This document shows positions 26,212-39,039 of a stretch of DNA of 60,000 bases, one piece after another. The first letter of the stretch is position 1. Every line of letters begins with the position of its first letter. Source of the DNA: Polytrichum commune (lineage: Eukaryota; Streptophyta; Polytrichopsida; Polytrichales; Polytrichaceae). The position numbers were made by a program, and so were the translations under genes. The notes under the pieces are model-generated. The model did no database searches. It was given only the letters and a program-made list of their open reading frames with translations, and was not told the DNA's origin. The DNA lies in NCBI GenBank assembly GCA_950295325.1, contig OX485808.1:16204527-16264526 (forward strand). The letters run 5' to 3'.

Positions 26212-26714
26212 GGGCCGCTTCACACATAAGACTGACAGCCCGTGACCATATTACACTTTAAGCACTCTCATTGGTGGAAAAGGCGGAGCCGGTCCAAGTT
26301 CGCTTCCCACTACGCTTGAGGGACCAACAGAGTATGTGAATTGCAAGATGCATGTAAAGTCCACATGGATTCTTACATGGCATCCAATGGATCATGTTTC
26401 ATGACCACTTAGATTATTTTCCAAAATCAACTTCTTGGAAGTAGGCCTAACACAAAATCAGGAGACCATGGCACTCCGAACGCTCACAACTGTTGATTTA
26501 TTCCATTTGATCATGAACAAGGACCCACATGAATAGACATTCCTTGAAATAGCATTTGGTTGAGGGCCCGGTCACATATGACTTCACACTACACTTGAGG
26601 ATCCGTGACCACACTAGATGATTTTGGAGGTGTCTTGGGACGCCCTTCGGACACTTTCTTTTGGGCTCTCACAATATCATGGTCACGGCTCTTGGCTCGC
26701 ATGTGAAATGGCCC
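26212..26714. mobile_element. Tourist/Harbinger-type MITE, copy 1 (503 bp)
   Basis: Flanked by a TTA duplication (26209-26211 and 26715-26717). Ends are imperfect inverted repeats beginning GGGCC(G/A)(C/T)TTCACA and extending about 40 bp to GTGACCAT. It shares interior sequence with the copies at 35439 and 58757. The 3-bp TWA duplication with GGGCC ends is typical of the PIF/Harbinger superfamily. No coding capacity. Confidence 0.85.
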
Positions 26715-28236
26715 TTAAAACCGCAACCTCGGGGCTGCACACTATTTCCGGGACCTTAGGCTGGATGAAGGAGAAGTAAAAAGCTCATAATATATGCTAC
26801 TATAATTCCCATTTGCCACACACCCCTAGAGTGGTTGAGAAGTAGGGACATACTTTTGGTCCGCACGAGGCTCTACTTTCCAAAGTGTGACGCAGCTCAT
26901 CATCGCCGAAACTTTCTTCGTATTGGAGGGCGAGAGAGAGAGAGAGGGGGAATTATTGTATACTAAAGGACTTCTCATCCGGTTAGGGGTTTGTGGTATC
27001 TATGTAAACTCATTCATTGGAAAGGTGAAATCCTGCTGAATTGTATTATAACATGTGGATGTTTTTTATTTCATTCTTTGTCTCCGGAAATAGAGTCACA
27101 AATCCCAAATCAATCTACTGGTGCGAATTGGAATAAACCCTCGATCTCATAAGGGGTTTTCTTTACTAGATACCCTTCATCCATGATGGATGGGTTTACG
27201 TAGACACCACAAATCTCAAGCCCTCTCATCCCATCCAAATCAGCAAACTTGGCCCCCTATAAGTGTGTTACCAATTCATCTTAAATAACCTCGAATGGAC
27301 CAAATTGGGTTCTTTAAAACCAAATATGTTGTGAACCCAACTAATAATGACTAACTTCTCAACTACACATTATTCTAGGGCTTTTATGTTGGATGAATGA
27401 AAGGTACGCTCGTATACTATAATTACCTATGTCCCATATTGAAGAACATGTTACTTACCTAGAGCTAAGTACACAACAAGTAAAGTGAAGTTGAGTTCAC
27501 ACCCTTACCCTAAATATTTCTCATTAGTGTGAACAAACATCAAATTCCCAACCTTTTTTATACATCCCAAGGTATCAACATGGCTAATCAAAATTTGTTT
27601 TAGTATTAAACCAAAAATATTAGTGCACTTTAATAAGTACGAACACATGCCCACATAACTCCACGTGTGATGAAAATGTGAAAGACAAAAGTTACTTCAC
27701 ATCTTTCCTCATTTTGCCTCCCTCCCCCTCCCTCTTGCAAAACACACACATACAAACACACACAAACATTAAGACAAGGTTTTGTAAATTCAAGACCCGT
27801 TTAATACAATTGAGACTGTCAAGTTGATTTCAGCCTCTATCTTATTGAGGCCACCGCACTCCATAAGTGTAGGAATCAATCTTCTCAACACCGTCTTAAT
27901 GCACTTCTAGTCCCATTAGCCTTTTTCTTGGACTTTAAAATCTATTATATTTTACTAGAAGAACCCAATACATGATTGTTTAAAGAGAAGGCGAATCTTC
28001 ATTTCAACCTCTTATAATGCTTGCATCTCAAGTGCGATTTTGAAACTTGAAATGCCAATCCTCGTTGTTCGCAATCGCTAACCAGGACAAGACAACCGCA
28101 AATTGGATTGGATTGAATGGAAAAAAGATTATTTGTAGAGTTGGAAGTGATTATTCAGAGTCTTCACTCCCCAAACACATTGCTTACAGCCAGTTCACAT
28201 CAGGTCCCCAAGTCCTAAGTCTCAAGTCACTTCAGG

Positions 28237-28810
28237 TCAATCCATGTAATCTTCGTTGTTGAGAGCATGGGAAGTTGGGACTTACCACTTCACACAAGGT
28301 CCCAAGTACGACACGGATGCCAACATGACAGAACTTTCCAGAGGTGAAGCTCGGGACATGTGTTAAAAGTTGGGTCGAGCAAAAACCTAGACTCAACTCT
28401 CTCACAACACAAGTCCCACGAACAATCTCGCATAACACAATCAAAATACGACTTCAATGATAATTCACCATATTTTAATGGATTCTCCAGGCTCCAAAGT
28501 TGGGACTTGGGACTTGGGATCAATCCGTGCAATCTTAGCTGCTGAGAGCATGGGAAGTTGGGACTTACCACTTCACACATGGTCCCAAGTACGACACGGA
28601 TGCCAACATGACAAAACTTTTTGGAGGTGAAGCTCGGGACGTGTGTTAAGAGTTGGGTTGAGCGAAAACCTTGACTCAACTCTCTCACAACACAAGTCCC
28701 ATGAACAGTCTCGCATAACATAATCAAAATATGACTCTCATGATCACTAACCATATTTTAATGGTTTCTTGGGCTCAAAAGTTGGGACTTGGGACTTGGG
28801 ACTTGGGACC
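28237..28810. repeat. two tandem copies of a ~284-bp unit
   Basis: Unit 1 (28237-28519) and unit 2 (28520-28810) share blocks such as GAGAGCATGGGAAGTTGGG, CCCAAGTACGACACGGATGC, GTGAAGCTCGGGAC and TCAACTCTCTCACAACACAA. Each ends in short repeats of GGGACTT (two in unit 1, three in unit 2). Related minus-strand frames in both units are by-products of the duplication. Confidence 0.85.
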
Positions 28811-29040
28811 CCATGTGGATCGGCCCTTGTTAAGGCCATGCACATATACACAACCCATCTCACCGCATCATGTGTCTATCGGAAGGTGATTATATTCCTT
28901 TGGATGAGACGGAATTCCGAGGGCGCATGGAATATTGGGAATATTCCGGGCCAATTCAATGGGATGATACACATCGGGACACATGGATTGGTGTCGATCT
29001 CGAATATCGCTTCCCAAATCGATGTCCTCCACATCCCAAA

Positions 29041-30095
29041 CCTAAAATTTCCAAGCCCCGAAAATGTTGCAGATGAGCGAGCGACATCAGCGTCCTCATC
29101 CCCAAGCGGCCGCCTCCGGTCGCCCGATCTCCGTTTGCAGATTTAGTATGATGCACAATTGTCGCCCGCTTGCTACGCTTGAGTTTGTTATATCGAAGTA
29201 TTGTGTTTAAAAATCGATCGATTTGGCCGTGACATTGAAACTACTCCAGGCCTTCTTGGACAACTGCCAAAATAACTATAGTTAACTAGATTTTTTTTCA
29301 ATACATTTTAGGGAACAACTATAGTTAACTAGAAAACTTTCAAACCGATTTGAAGAAAAACTATAGTTAACTGGAAAAATTTAAGACCTTATTCAATAAC
29401 AACTATAGTTAATTGTCGTCAAGATTGCCTCGTTATTTGTTTCAGTTAAGGGTTTTTAATATGCTCGGGTCACTGAGGATCGTCAAGAAACGCACGTACA
29501 TGATCACTCACAATGTTGGGCTCTAAAACAACCTACACCACAAACAACACGCTACTAACACTACGACAAAAGTCCGTGAACGTTTTGCACTCACTTTTAG
29601 TTAACTAGGTTTTTTGGCATACCGAATGTGGAACAACTATAGTTAACTACATTTTTTGGCAGGTCGAATCGGGAACAACTATAGTTACGAAAAGGCAACT
29701 AGTTGACTAATAGTTGAATGAGTTGGTTAGTTGTCCAAGGTCTGAACTACTCCCCTCCGTCCCAAAATGATTGTCCTGCCCTGGGAGTTTTATGTCTCCT
29801 AACGATTGTATGAGTTCAAATGTTTATTGATTTTGTTGATGTAGAAATTGTTTGGTACACCAAACTGTTTGACAAAGTTTTCTACACCCCAAATTCAAAT
29901 TTTCACAACCCCAAAATGTTGTAGATGAGCGACATATGTGTCCTCATCCCCAAGTGGCCGGCTCCAATCACCCGATCTCGGTTTGCATATTTATTATGAT
30001 GCACAATCGTCGCCTGCTTGCTACGATTGAATTTATTATGTTGAAGTGTTATGTTTAAAAATCGACCGATTTTGATGTGACATGGAAACTACTCC
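29041..30095. repeat. direct duplication of a ~205-bp segment (29041-29250 and 29893-30095)
   Basis: Both copies run from CCCC-AAAATGTTG-AGATGAGCG through CCTCATCCCCAAG-GGCCG, CCCGATCTC-GTTTGCA, TATGATGCACAAT and GTTTAAAAATCGA to GAAACTACTCC. The first copy lies inside the 25408-29741 element and the second outside it, beside a Stowaway-type MITE. Confidence 0.75.
29752..29888 (+). mobile_element. truncated Stowaway-type MITE
   Basis: Starts CTCCCCTCCGTCCCAAAATG and follows the left half of the intact element at 30092-30321 as far as AAAGTTTTCTACA, then breaks off. It abuts the right end of the 25408-29741 element. Confidence 0.7.
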
Positions 30096-30321
30096 CTCTG
30101 TCCCAAAATGATTGTCTAGCCCCCGGAGTTTCATGTCCCCAAACGATTGTCCAAGTTAAAATGTTTACAAGTTTTGTTAATGTAGAAATTGTTCAGTACA
30201 CCAGGTTGTTTGGCAAAGTTTTCTACATCAACAAAATCAATAAACATTTGAACTCAGACAACCATTTGGGGACATGAAACTCCGGGGGGTAGCTAGGACA
30301 ATCATTTTGGGATGGAGGGAG
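30092..30321. mobile_element. Stowaway-type MITE (230 bp)
   Basis: Flanked by TA on both sides (30090-30091 and 30322-30323). The ends are CTCCCTCTGTCCCAAAATG and, inverted, CTCCCTCCATCCCAAAATG. The two halves are inverted copies over about 100 bp (GGAGTTTCATGTCCCCAAA, ATGTAGAAA), so the element is almost one hairpin. TA duplication and CTCCCTCC ends are typical of Stowaway/Tc1-mariner MITEs. Confidence 0.85.
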
Positions 30322-31800
30322 TACATGGACTTGCAAAAATAACTAGACTCACCAGTGGGTTTGCGAGAGAGGGTGCCTCTCGTTCATCCAACACACAATG
30401 TGAAGCCTAGAAGGTTATCATTCTTGGTTGTTTTGCACCAAAATTAGTTTAAAAAATCCCAAATTAGTCCAGTTCAAGTCATTTGAGATGAGTCTACTGT
30501 AAACTTATAGGGGATCAAGATTTTATGTTCGATGAGGAGAAGTGTATTTCGTATGTGATAGTTCCCTCTCTATATGGGTTTGGTGTTATGCTGACACAGT
30601 AAAAGTAAAAATATGTCCCCTATAGATTAGTTGTTGATTAATCCCAAAGTAAGTTCACTGGACTAAATTGGATCATGAGTTGGGGGTTGGTTTGACTTAA
30701 GCTCCAAATGTCCCAAGCAAAAACTCTCCAAAATTGCCCAAAGAAATTCATCCTAAATCAATAACTATAGATAGAGAGAGAGAGAGAGATGTTTGGTACC
30801 TCTAATGTTAGATCTAACTGTATAAATGGTATCCTTGTAAATTAGGGCACAAACTTTCAACAATCACACACTCACATGGTCGGCCATAAGTGATTGTCCG
30901 GACAAAAAAAGAAGTCTTTCTCAACTTTTATGAGTTAGAATAACTATCCCAATGCTCGTGTTCTATGGCATTGCTCATCATTTTCATCCTCCTCTCGGTA
31001 GGTGTTATGAAACATTCGCTCCTCACGAGTGCCGTGAATTTCACGATACCTCGATGTAACTTATTCTTATGATTGGGGAGAACCAACAATTACTTACAGA
31101 TGAACCAGCTGAGTTTGAAAAATAACCGGTTGAAGTTCAAGATTGCATGAAAATTACCGACCATTTTAGAGGAATTTATAGAAGAATATACCCCAAATTA
31201 ATAAAGAAGAACCGAAAGATGTCAACATGTAACCGGTTGGACTTGCAAACACTAGGATCTCAACCGATTATGCCCAAAAACCTCCTCGATCACTGGCTTA
31301 TTCGTTTAGCACTTTGGTGGTAATTGTTGGTGACGTGAAGAACGAGTGGACTGAGTTGACTACCTACCCTTTTGCAGCGGCAAGGCACCGCGGCATCATA
31401 AGAAGTACCTAAGCATGTCCTGTAGTTTTTGGTCCATTTTATTGGGGAAAAGGTAGTCAATGCCTTCGTGCATTTTATGTCTTGGAAGTTGTGTCGATGA
31501 TCTTTAAAAAAACGAAGAAAATGTGTTGTGTTGCTATGGGAAGGATGATCCAAGACACTTTGATACATACTAGAACCCACCCTCGATATGTGTTGCCCCA
31601 TAAGTGTTAACGTCGTATATGTTAACGAAAATTGCGCTCCCCCAAAAAAAAGCCAAAAAAATATACCAGTAAGAGCTAGTTGTTAAGTGTTCAGAGAATT
31701 TCTAATAATTAGGTTCCCCTCTTCAATGAGTTCACCTCGATAAGTGTTGATTTGGATGAAAGCAAGGTTGTGAGATTTTATGATTTGGATGAAAGTGACG

Positions 31801-31836
31801 TAAACCCTAGTTCTAAACCTTGAACCCTAAACCCTA
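31801..31836. repeat. interstitial telomere-like repeat
   Basis: TAAACCCTAG, TAAACCT and GAACCCTAAACCCT in close succession. A second tract of three AACCCTA units lies at 32861-32880. Confidence 0.65.
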
Positions 31837-32462
31837 CTACCTTATTGGACAATTGGCATTGGTATATGTAGAGAGTGAAGTTGAACCTCCTAGGAATGCA
31901 CGTCAGTTTATCAGTTATGAATTGGAACTTTATCTAAACACTCCCTACATACTTGTGGAGGAGGAAATTACAAGTATGCTTGATGAAAGGGATGATGCAA
32001 CTGATAACGAACCCATTGAAGAAGTTGGCAATGTGCAAGTTGGTGATGTGGTGGTAGATAAAGTAGGATTCGAGGATGTTGAAAGTGCGTTAGTGACCTT
32101 GAGACAATTTTTGGAATAAAGATTTGTTGATGGTACACCTCTCGTCTAGAGCATTCAAACACTTCAAAAGGAAATAAGATCTCAACATGCACAATAATCT
32201 CATCAAACTGCTAGAAATTCGTTCTTCCATTACGCTTAGATGTACGATGATAATCATGTCTTATGTGATAATGCAAGTGTGATGCAAGGACAACCAACCA
32301 TTATTCTTTAAGCCCACGTAGCATTCCAAGACAATTGAGTAGTTTCATGTGTGGCACCTCTACAAACTTTTCTTTCTTTCGATGTATATAGGATATTTTC
32401 CAAGAAGGGTCCGTTATTCATAACATTATTAAGTAGTGTGCAATTGTTCAAATGGGCCATGA

Positions 32463-32697
32463 GAATATAGCATGGAACGCCCCAACCTAGTGCATATTGA
32501 GACTTAATATGAGTCTTGCACTAGCATAACATTATTCATATCCATGACAATGTTACGTGGGACTAATAATATTCCACAAAATATTCACACATTTAGTTTG
32601 AATGTGGGAATGTTTTGTGGAATGTTGTTAGTCCCACATAACATTGTTATGAATTCTAATAATGTTATGTAAGTTGGGGTATCCCATGGTTATATTC
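32463..32697. mobile_element. short foldback MITE (~235 bp)
   Basis: Two ~110-bp arms are inverted copies around position 32590. They pair from GAATATA-CATGG-A--CCCCAAC at the ends through CATAACATTATT, AATGTTA-GTGGGACTAA and ATTCCACAAAA. No clear target duplication; no coding capacity. Confidence 0.7.
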
Positions 32698-35438
32698 TAG
32701 GACCCACATGAACAAATGCACACTACTCAATAATATTAAATGACTCAGAGATGGAATAATTTGACAACAATTGAACACATGAAAAGAAAGTTAAAATTTA
32801 TTTTAAATTAAGAAACACAAACATATTCCCCAATGCTCCAAGGTGATTGTTGAGTTAGTGAACCCTAAACCCTAAACCCTGACCACTTGGATGGCATTTC
32901 AGTTAAAAAAAACACAAAACCTCGTTCCCCAATGATACGACGGTGTTTGTAGACAATTCCAAGAGTTCCATTAACCCGACCTTGTGAATGGAGGAGCCAT
33001 GTAAGTGTTCATAAAGATAATAATTCATCCCCTAATGTTGTGATGTTCATAGTAGGTAGATGTGTCTTAGATGAACACATTTCTCTCCGCACCCACTTCT
33101 CAAAGGATATGAAACACTCAATTAGTGTGAGATGATTGGCAAATCCAAATCGTGTTTATAGCCATTTGCTTCATTATTCTTGGAGTTTGTAGAAACAGTT
33201 TATCCATTATCAAGTGAAGATTCTCATGATCATGTCCGCACCACCCCTCAAAAAACAAAAACAAAAAACCATGTTGAATATAGTAGAACCTAGAATGGTT
33301 AACCTATTTGGAGTTATGTAGTCCAATTATAAACATAGCCTTTTCGGTGCTAGTTTTGTTGGATTCAATCTAACCACATACCACTCAAATGCATGTGTTC
33401 AAATTGTTGTTGCGTTCAATCTAGGCACATCTCTACCTCACACGATTATCAAAAAAGGGATGTATGTATGCATGAACGTACGCATGATGATGAGAGTTAC
33501 TTCATTTTAGGACCTCTATATTTGTGCTCATGTGTAAACCCATGGTGGGTTTACCAAAGCTAAGCTATGGGCCAAGTGCTACTACTTCATGTTGACGGTG
33601 GTCTCTTGTGTATATAGAAAGGGCCATGAGGGACAATTTGGCAACATATATTGGTGTGTGAACAATGTGTCAGGGGGCACAACCAATGTACGAGTTTTGG
33701 GTAACATGTCCCATGTCATTGGAATATCTACAGATTTACCATTGTGATGGATTCGAAGACTTTTCAATAACATAGGACATGTTACCCAAGACTCGTATGC
33801 TTGTAGCGGGGATTATTATAAATTTGAGGAGCGTGTTGTGTGCGCCTTGATTTTGTGTGATTTTGAGTGGTGAGGAGTTCATCAATGGCTACGTTAGTTT
33901 GTGGTTCGACATCCATGGGCAACTTGCTAGAGTTAGTGAGAATAAGGTAGATGGGTCTAAAAGCATTACTTTCTCCAACTAGCCCACTTCTCTTAGGTTG
34001 GAAACATGCGATGAGTATGAGATGATTAGCATATCTAAATAGAGACCATAGCCGCTTTCCTCATTATTTGAGTAGCTCGTGTGGATATCTTATTCATTGT
34101 CAAAGTGAAGATCCTCATGCTAACTAAGTGGTCATAGAGGTCCCCCCCCCTCCTCCTGAATTATGTTGATTGTTGAGCTGAAAATGGTTATGATTTTGAG
34201 CACGTAGTCCAATCTCTTTTAAACACATGTCTTTTTGGTATATGTCTTGGAGCCATCCCTAACCTCGTACCACTTGACTATAAGTGCATGATTGAGGTAA
34301 GTAGTTGAATTAGGCACATCTACCCTATGGTTGAAAAGGTTATCCTCAAAAGTGAGTCAAGTAGTGGTGTCATTGTCAAGGAGTGGTACGGATTGCTAAT
34401 CATCTTGCATTAATTGTGTGTTTCATTTCTCATAACATTACACAACAAGGGGGACCATATCACTTTTTATTAAAAGGGGAGGCCATGGATTCTCGATCCA
34501 TGGGTCATGTGATTTGCCATGTTGGTTCCATGATCCACATGCCATGGAGGTTTTTGTAGACATCAAATTTAGGACTTTGGATACTGCACACTATAGAGGC
34601 ACAACAATCGGTCATGGACTCTACAAAATGCTACAATATACAAGCCAAGTGAACAAGAAAGAAGGGAGTCTTGGGAATAATGGTGACATTATGCAAACAT
34701 GATTCTTGGACCCACAATGGACTGGGAATGCTATGAATAAGTCATGCCTATGAGAAACGGGTGCAAAAAGAAAAACCGTCCAAATATCACACGTATAAGG
34801 TGGATGGGTCTTAAAAGGTTACTTATCTTAATCGAACGCATGTTCTTGAGTGCTATATAATTAGGCGTGTCTCCAAGAAGAGATTTCCAAAAACACGTGT
34901 GCTTAAATGAGGTTGGACTATCTGCCCAACATATGATAACCATTCTAAACTCAACAATCAACATTATCAAAGGTATCTATATGACCATTTCATGAACATG
35001 AGAATCTTCACTTTGATAATAAATAAAACATTCATACAAGCTCCCAAAATTACAAGGGAAGCAGGTATGGCCTCAATATGGATTTCTTAACCCTCCCATA
35101 CTAAGCTCAATCGCGTGTCTTATATATATATATGCTAGGAGAAGTGGGTCAAGTTGGAAAAAAGTAACCATTTCAAGACCCATGTACCTTACCTTAGATT
35201 CTTCTCTCCTTGGTGAACTTTGGGGAGAGGTTGGAGTTGACTCATTATGGATAATAAGCATAAAAAAGATTCATATGCCTAGTCACACGACTAATAAGCA
35301 CCTGACCAGTCTTATGGTTATCACATGCCCTTGAATCATTGCAATGGGCAGGATACAGTACGTGGATGACGATGCCCCACCAGGATAACTTAAGAAGTTC
35401 AAGTGTTGTCCTCTTTTTTTTGCACACAGTTAGCCTAA

Positions 35439-35888
35439 GGGCCACTTCACACACGAGACTGAGAGCCCGTGACCATTACACTTCAAGCACTCTCATTGGT
35501 GGAAAAAGGTGGAGCCGGTCCAAGTTCGCTTCCCACTATGCTTGCGGGACCATCGGAGTATGTGAATGCAAGATGGATGTCAAGTCTACATGGATTCTTA
35601 CATGGCATCGAATGGATCATGTTTCATGGTCACTCGGACTATTTTTCAAAAACCATCTCTTGGAGGTAGGCCTAACACAAAACCGGGAGACCATGGCACT
35701 CCGAACGCTCATAACCGTTGATTTATTCTATTTTATCATGTGTGAGGACCTGCATGAATAGAGATTCTTAGAAATAGCATTTGGTTGAGGGCCCGATCAC
35801 ATGTGACTTCACATCACCCTCGAGGGTTTGTGACCACGCGGCATGATTTTGGAGGTGTCACGGCTCTTGGTTGTGTGTGAAGTGGCCC
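35439..35888. mobile_element. Tourist/Harbinger-type MITE, copy 2 (450 bp)
   Basis: Flanked by TAA duplications (35436-35438 and 35889-35891). Ends GGGCCACTTCACACACGAG and its inverted partner. Shorter than copies 1 and 3 because of a deletion before the right end. Interior blocks such as GCACTCTCATTGGTGGAAAA and GGTAGGCCTAACACAAAA are shared. Confidence 0.85.
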
Positions 35889-36490
35889 TAACTCACAGAG
35901 GTCGAGAGCTCGAACTTGCTCGAAGAAAGGGACTCATTCCACCTCACCAGAAAGAAGCCACTTAAATTATTAATATTTGAAGACATAATCCAATATCTTT
36001 TGAACATGTGTTTTTGTTTTTTTTAAATAATATTTGTTTGACGATTTCTTTTTGATCTTCATTGAACTACGTATCAATCAAATATAGGTGTCCGATTAAG
36101 AAAACAAGCCACTTAAGATGCACTTACCTTAATCTTCACTTCGAGGACCTTTTCAACTATGAATGTGAAGGGTTACTTGAAGCAATGAACGGGGAGAACC
36201 GACACTAGTTACATATGAACTGGGTTGAGTTTGAGAAATAACCGACTGAAGTTTAAAACTTCAAGAGAATTACTAATCATTTTAGTGGAGTTTATGAAAT
36301 ATCCCTTGATCAATAAAGAAAAACCAAAATATCACAACACATAACCGGTTGGACTCATAAACATTAGGATCTTGACCAATTATGCCCAAAAATCTTCAAA
36401 GGTAGTTGACGTGAAGCACACCTTGTATCCCATTCCAAACTGTGTTGTTGCTTACTCCACCAACATACACGGACTTGTCATTGAAATTGT

Positions 36491-36650
36491 TTGGTATCCG
36501 ATTGCCCGATTCCTAGGCATGGTAGACAGTGTCGCTTTTGTTCTCACAATCCAATTGAAAACAAGGCGCACTATGTGTCGGAGTGTCCCCTCTACAATTC
36601 CATTAAAAAAACGGCTCTTAAATTGTTACCTTTTTTTATTAACCCATTTC
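36491..36650 (+). pseudogene. fragment of a LINE reverse transcriptase C-terminal zinc domain
   Basis: The frame reads PRHGRQCRFCSHNPIENKAH and then YVSECPLYNSIKK, a Cys-X2-Cys...His...Cys pattern like the zf-RVT domain at the C-terminus of plant LINE proteins. There is no intact reverse transcriptase around it. It is a relic. Confidence 0.4.
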
Positions 36651-39039
36651 TCATAGTACCAAATAATCTGCAAATTCAAATCGTGGTCTTAGCCACTCTC
36701 CTTACAATATTTAGAACTTGTATGTATATCTTATTACATACAAAAGTGAAGATTCCCGTGTTTATTAAATGGTCATATAGGTCCCCCTTTCCCCCCTTTA
36801 TGTTGACACTGAACCACACACTACTCAACATTAGTTGTCGAAGTAAGGGTCGTTTACTTTAACATTGGGTGTCCTTTCATTTTTAAGAATATGGCACTAG
36901 GTAGTCTCGAATCTTTCTACTAATTGAATCGCTATGTTGATGTTAGCCTTCATCTTACAAAGACCACTCCACTTTGTTACTCCAAGAAATCAACCTTTTT
37001 GACCCCACCTTGATGTGCTATTACTCCCATAAGTGTTTTGGCTTTCTTCGACTCTTACATCAACTTCACTTCATTGGCAAGGAGCCTCTTAGGCATGATT
37101 GTCTCATTCAAGTCCACTATTCCCTTTGGGCTTTCAACTTTGCAATTCAAACTTTTTATGCGGCTTACAACATCTTAGATGGTACAAGGATGGATTCCAT
37201 GCCGGAGTGATTGTGACAAGCTCTTAACCACAATCCCAAGTTACTATACAAATATTGCTTAGGAATTTCAAGAACTCGAGCTCTTGTTGTGTGTCCATGT
37301 GAACGGCCATTAAACATTCCTTAGCTTGTCAATTATTGTCCTTTGTTTAATATCAACTCCCCTTTCGTATCTTGCTTTGACAATGGCCACTTTACACTTG
37401 CTTGAGTGACTAGGAGCTTGAAGTTTGGTTTAGCTCTCAATAGTTTAAGGCACGGATGAAATCTTGTCAAACCCAAGTATTGAAGTCCCGATAATGGTTT
37501 CAAATGATTGTCTCAACTTGTTTACGTAAGACATACAAAAGGTTTTCTCAAGGACCATTTAAACTGCACAGGTGGTCATGGTCGTGGTTAATCACCATAA
37601 ATATGTTTCATTCACACTTGTCTTGTGCAAATCCACATGCTTGTAGTTGATGGTGGGGTTGGACTCTTAAATCGTAATCATTTGTTTAGGTCATGGATTT
37701 GGGAGGAAAGGGATATGATGATTATCCTTGTTGCATCTAGGTTGTAGTGTTGAAGTGGTTGCCTCGACTTTCTCCCTGGACTTTGGCCTTGAAATTCTCT
37801 CATGGTGCCATGTCAGCATGAACAACCACCCCAAGGGTGGTTAACCAAACAATTAGGGGTAATAGATGATTGTGGTTGTGGTTGACATTTCTTATGTCTT
37901 TTTCCATGTAAAACCAAAAGCAACTTAATCAGTAGCATTATCATCACCACAACTACAACCATCCCTAGTGTAATCAGATCTTTGTATGCACTAAGGTAGA
38001 TGAGCCTTGTTTGTTTTGTTAATTGCTTCCTTATAGTACTTGAACTTGTGAGCTTGGAATTTATGTGTGTCCGAAAATGTGTTAGAAGATACCATGACCA
38101 ATCCTCAACATGTTTGGAGTTGATTTTGAATTGTTCTTCATAACATAACCCCTCCTCTAAGCTCCATCTCTTGTGCAACACAAAGGCCTTGAAGTAGTGT
38201 ACTCAAGGTCATTCGAGATGAATTGGCAACAAACCTATAGGGTGGCAAGTTTTTATGTTGGATGGATGAGAAGTTTGATCGTATACGATAATTCCCATTC
38301 TCTCTAAAACCCCCCTAAGCTTCGGTTGGTTTAGACCACGGTAAAGAAATGCACTGGTTGGTCAAGAATTTGAACCCCAAGACAAGGTGATTCAAGACAA
38401 TGATTGGTACAAAAAAAGAAAAGGAAAAAAGAAAGAAAAGACCACCTCAAGTTGGAGTTATTTGGAAGTTGAGTTTCTCATCCGAGGGTTTGAGATTGCC
38501 CAAAAAACTACACTAAATATGATATTTACGTCACTATGGTGACTTTTCGGATGACGATTCTTATGAATAGGTGAAGAATTATTGTCATGGACGATGAATG
38601 AGTTCATCCGTTGACCAAAACCCTACCTTCTCTCATCAACAACTCGTGATGAAACATATTGTCGTGGACGATTGAGATTTGGATGAAAAATCACTTGGTG
38701 AGTGACGGTAATTGCACCCCTATAATCCCCCAACCCAACCCTTTACAAGGCATGACAATTCACATGGGGTCAACTTTATGTTACATTTAAAGTTGGCGAC
38801 ACTACACTACACTAGACCGGGGGTGGAAGAGGTGGGTTCCTTGGCCGACTAACTTAGCGGGTGGTGTGGAAAGGGAAGTGGTGTGGAGGTGATAAGGGGG
38901 AAAGGGGCCCACATGACTTGGCAAGCCTTTTGGGACCAACGGGGAAGGATTTGGAGGAATAAATGTACCCTTGCCTGCCTCATCACCACAACGACTACAT
39001 ACACCTCATTCAGCGAACAGATAAGTCTAGCGGGACTCC

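Larger units (their letters stand above)
25408..29741. mobile_element. 4.3-kb element with ~110-bp terminal inverted repeats
   Basis: The ends are inverted copies over about 110 bp. Both begin ACCTTGGACAACTAACCAAC and continue through TTCAACTATTAGT, AACTAGTTGCCTTT, CGTAACTATAGTTGTTC and ATGTAGTTAACTATA, at close to 90% identity by eye. Just inside both ends the motif GTTAACTATAGTTGTT recurs several times (near 25500, 25528, 29280, 29320, 29360, 29400, 29640), as is usual for transposase-binding subterminal repeats. A second shared block, TTCCCTAAAATGTATTGAAAAA, lies at 25541 and, inverted, near 29305. Inside are a Tourist-type MITE (26212-26714), a tandem duplication (28237-28810) and a 68-codon frame at 28870-29076 with no recognised domain. 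No transposase and no clear target duplication are visible, so it is probably a non-autonomous or decayed DNA transposon. Confidence 0.7.
30330..39030. other. gene-free repeat territory
   Basis: No intact gene is recognised. Besides the elements listed separately, it holds copies of a dispersed repeat at about 33120-33420, 34010-34330 and 36660-36800 (plus orientation) and 34780-35080 (inverted). A second dispersed repeat occurs at about 31075-31300 and 36185-36405, with blocks GGGGAGAACC, ACCGGTTGGACT and CAATTATGCCCAAAAA-CT-C. A third copy of it lies at 59490-59815. The frame at 31820-32119 starts without an ATG and has no known motif. Confidence 0.45.

Noticed and set aside
28232-28754. 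related minus-strand frames repeated twice
   Set aside because: By-products of the 284-bp tandem duplication.
31820-32119. 99-codon acidic plus-strand frame
   Set aside because: It starts at TTG within a telomere-like tract, lacks known motifs and has no linked exons. Possibly a transposon relic, but not supportable.
35339-35761. 140-codon plus-strand frame, also seen in part at 58794-59066
   Set aside because: It falls inside two copies of the Tourist-type MITE and is explained by their shared sequence.
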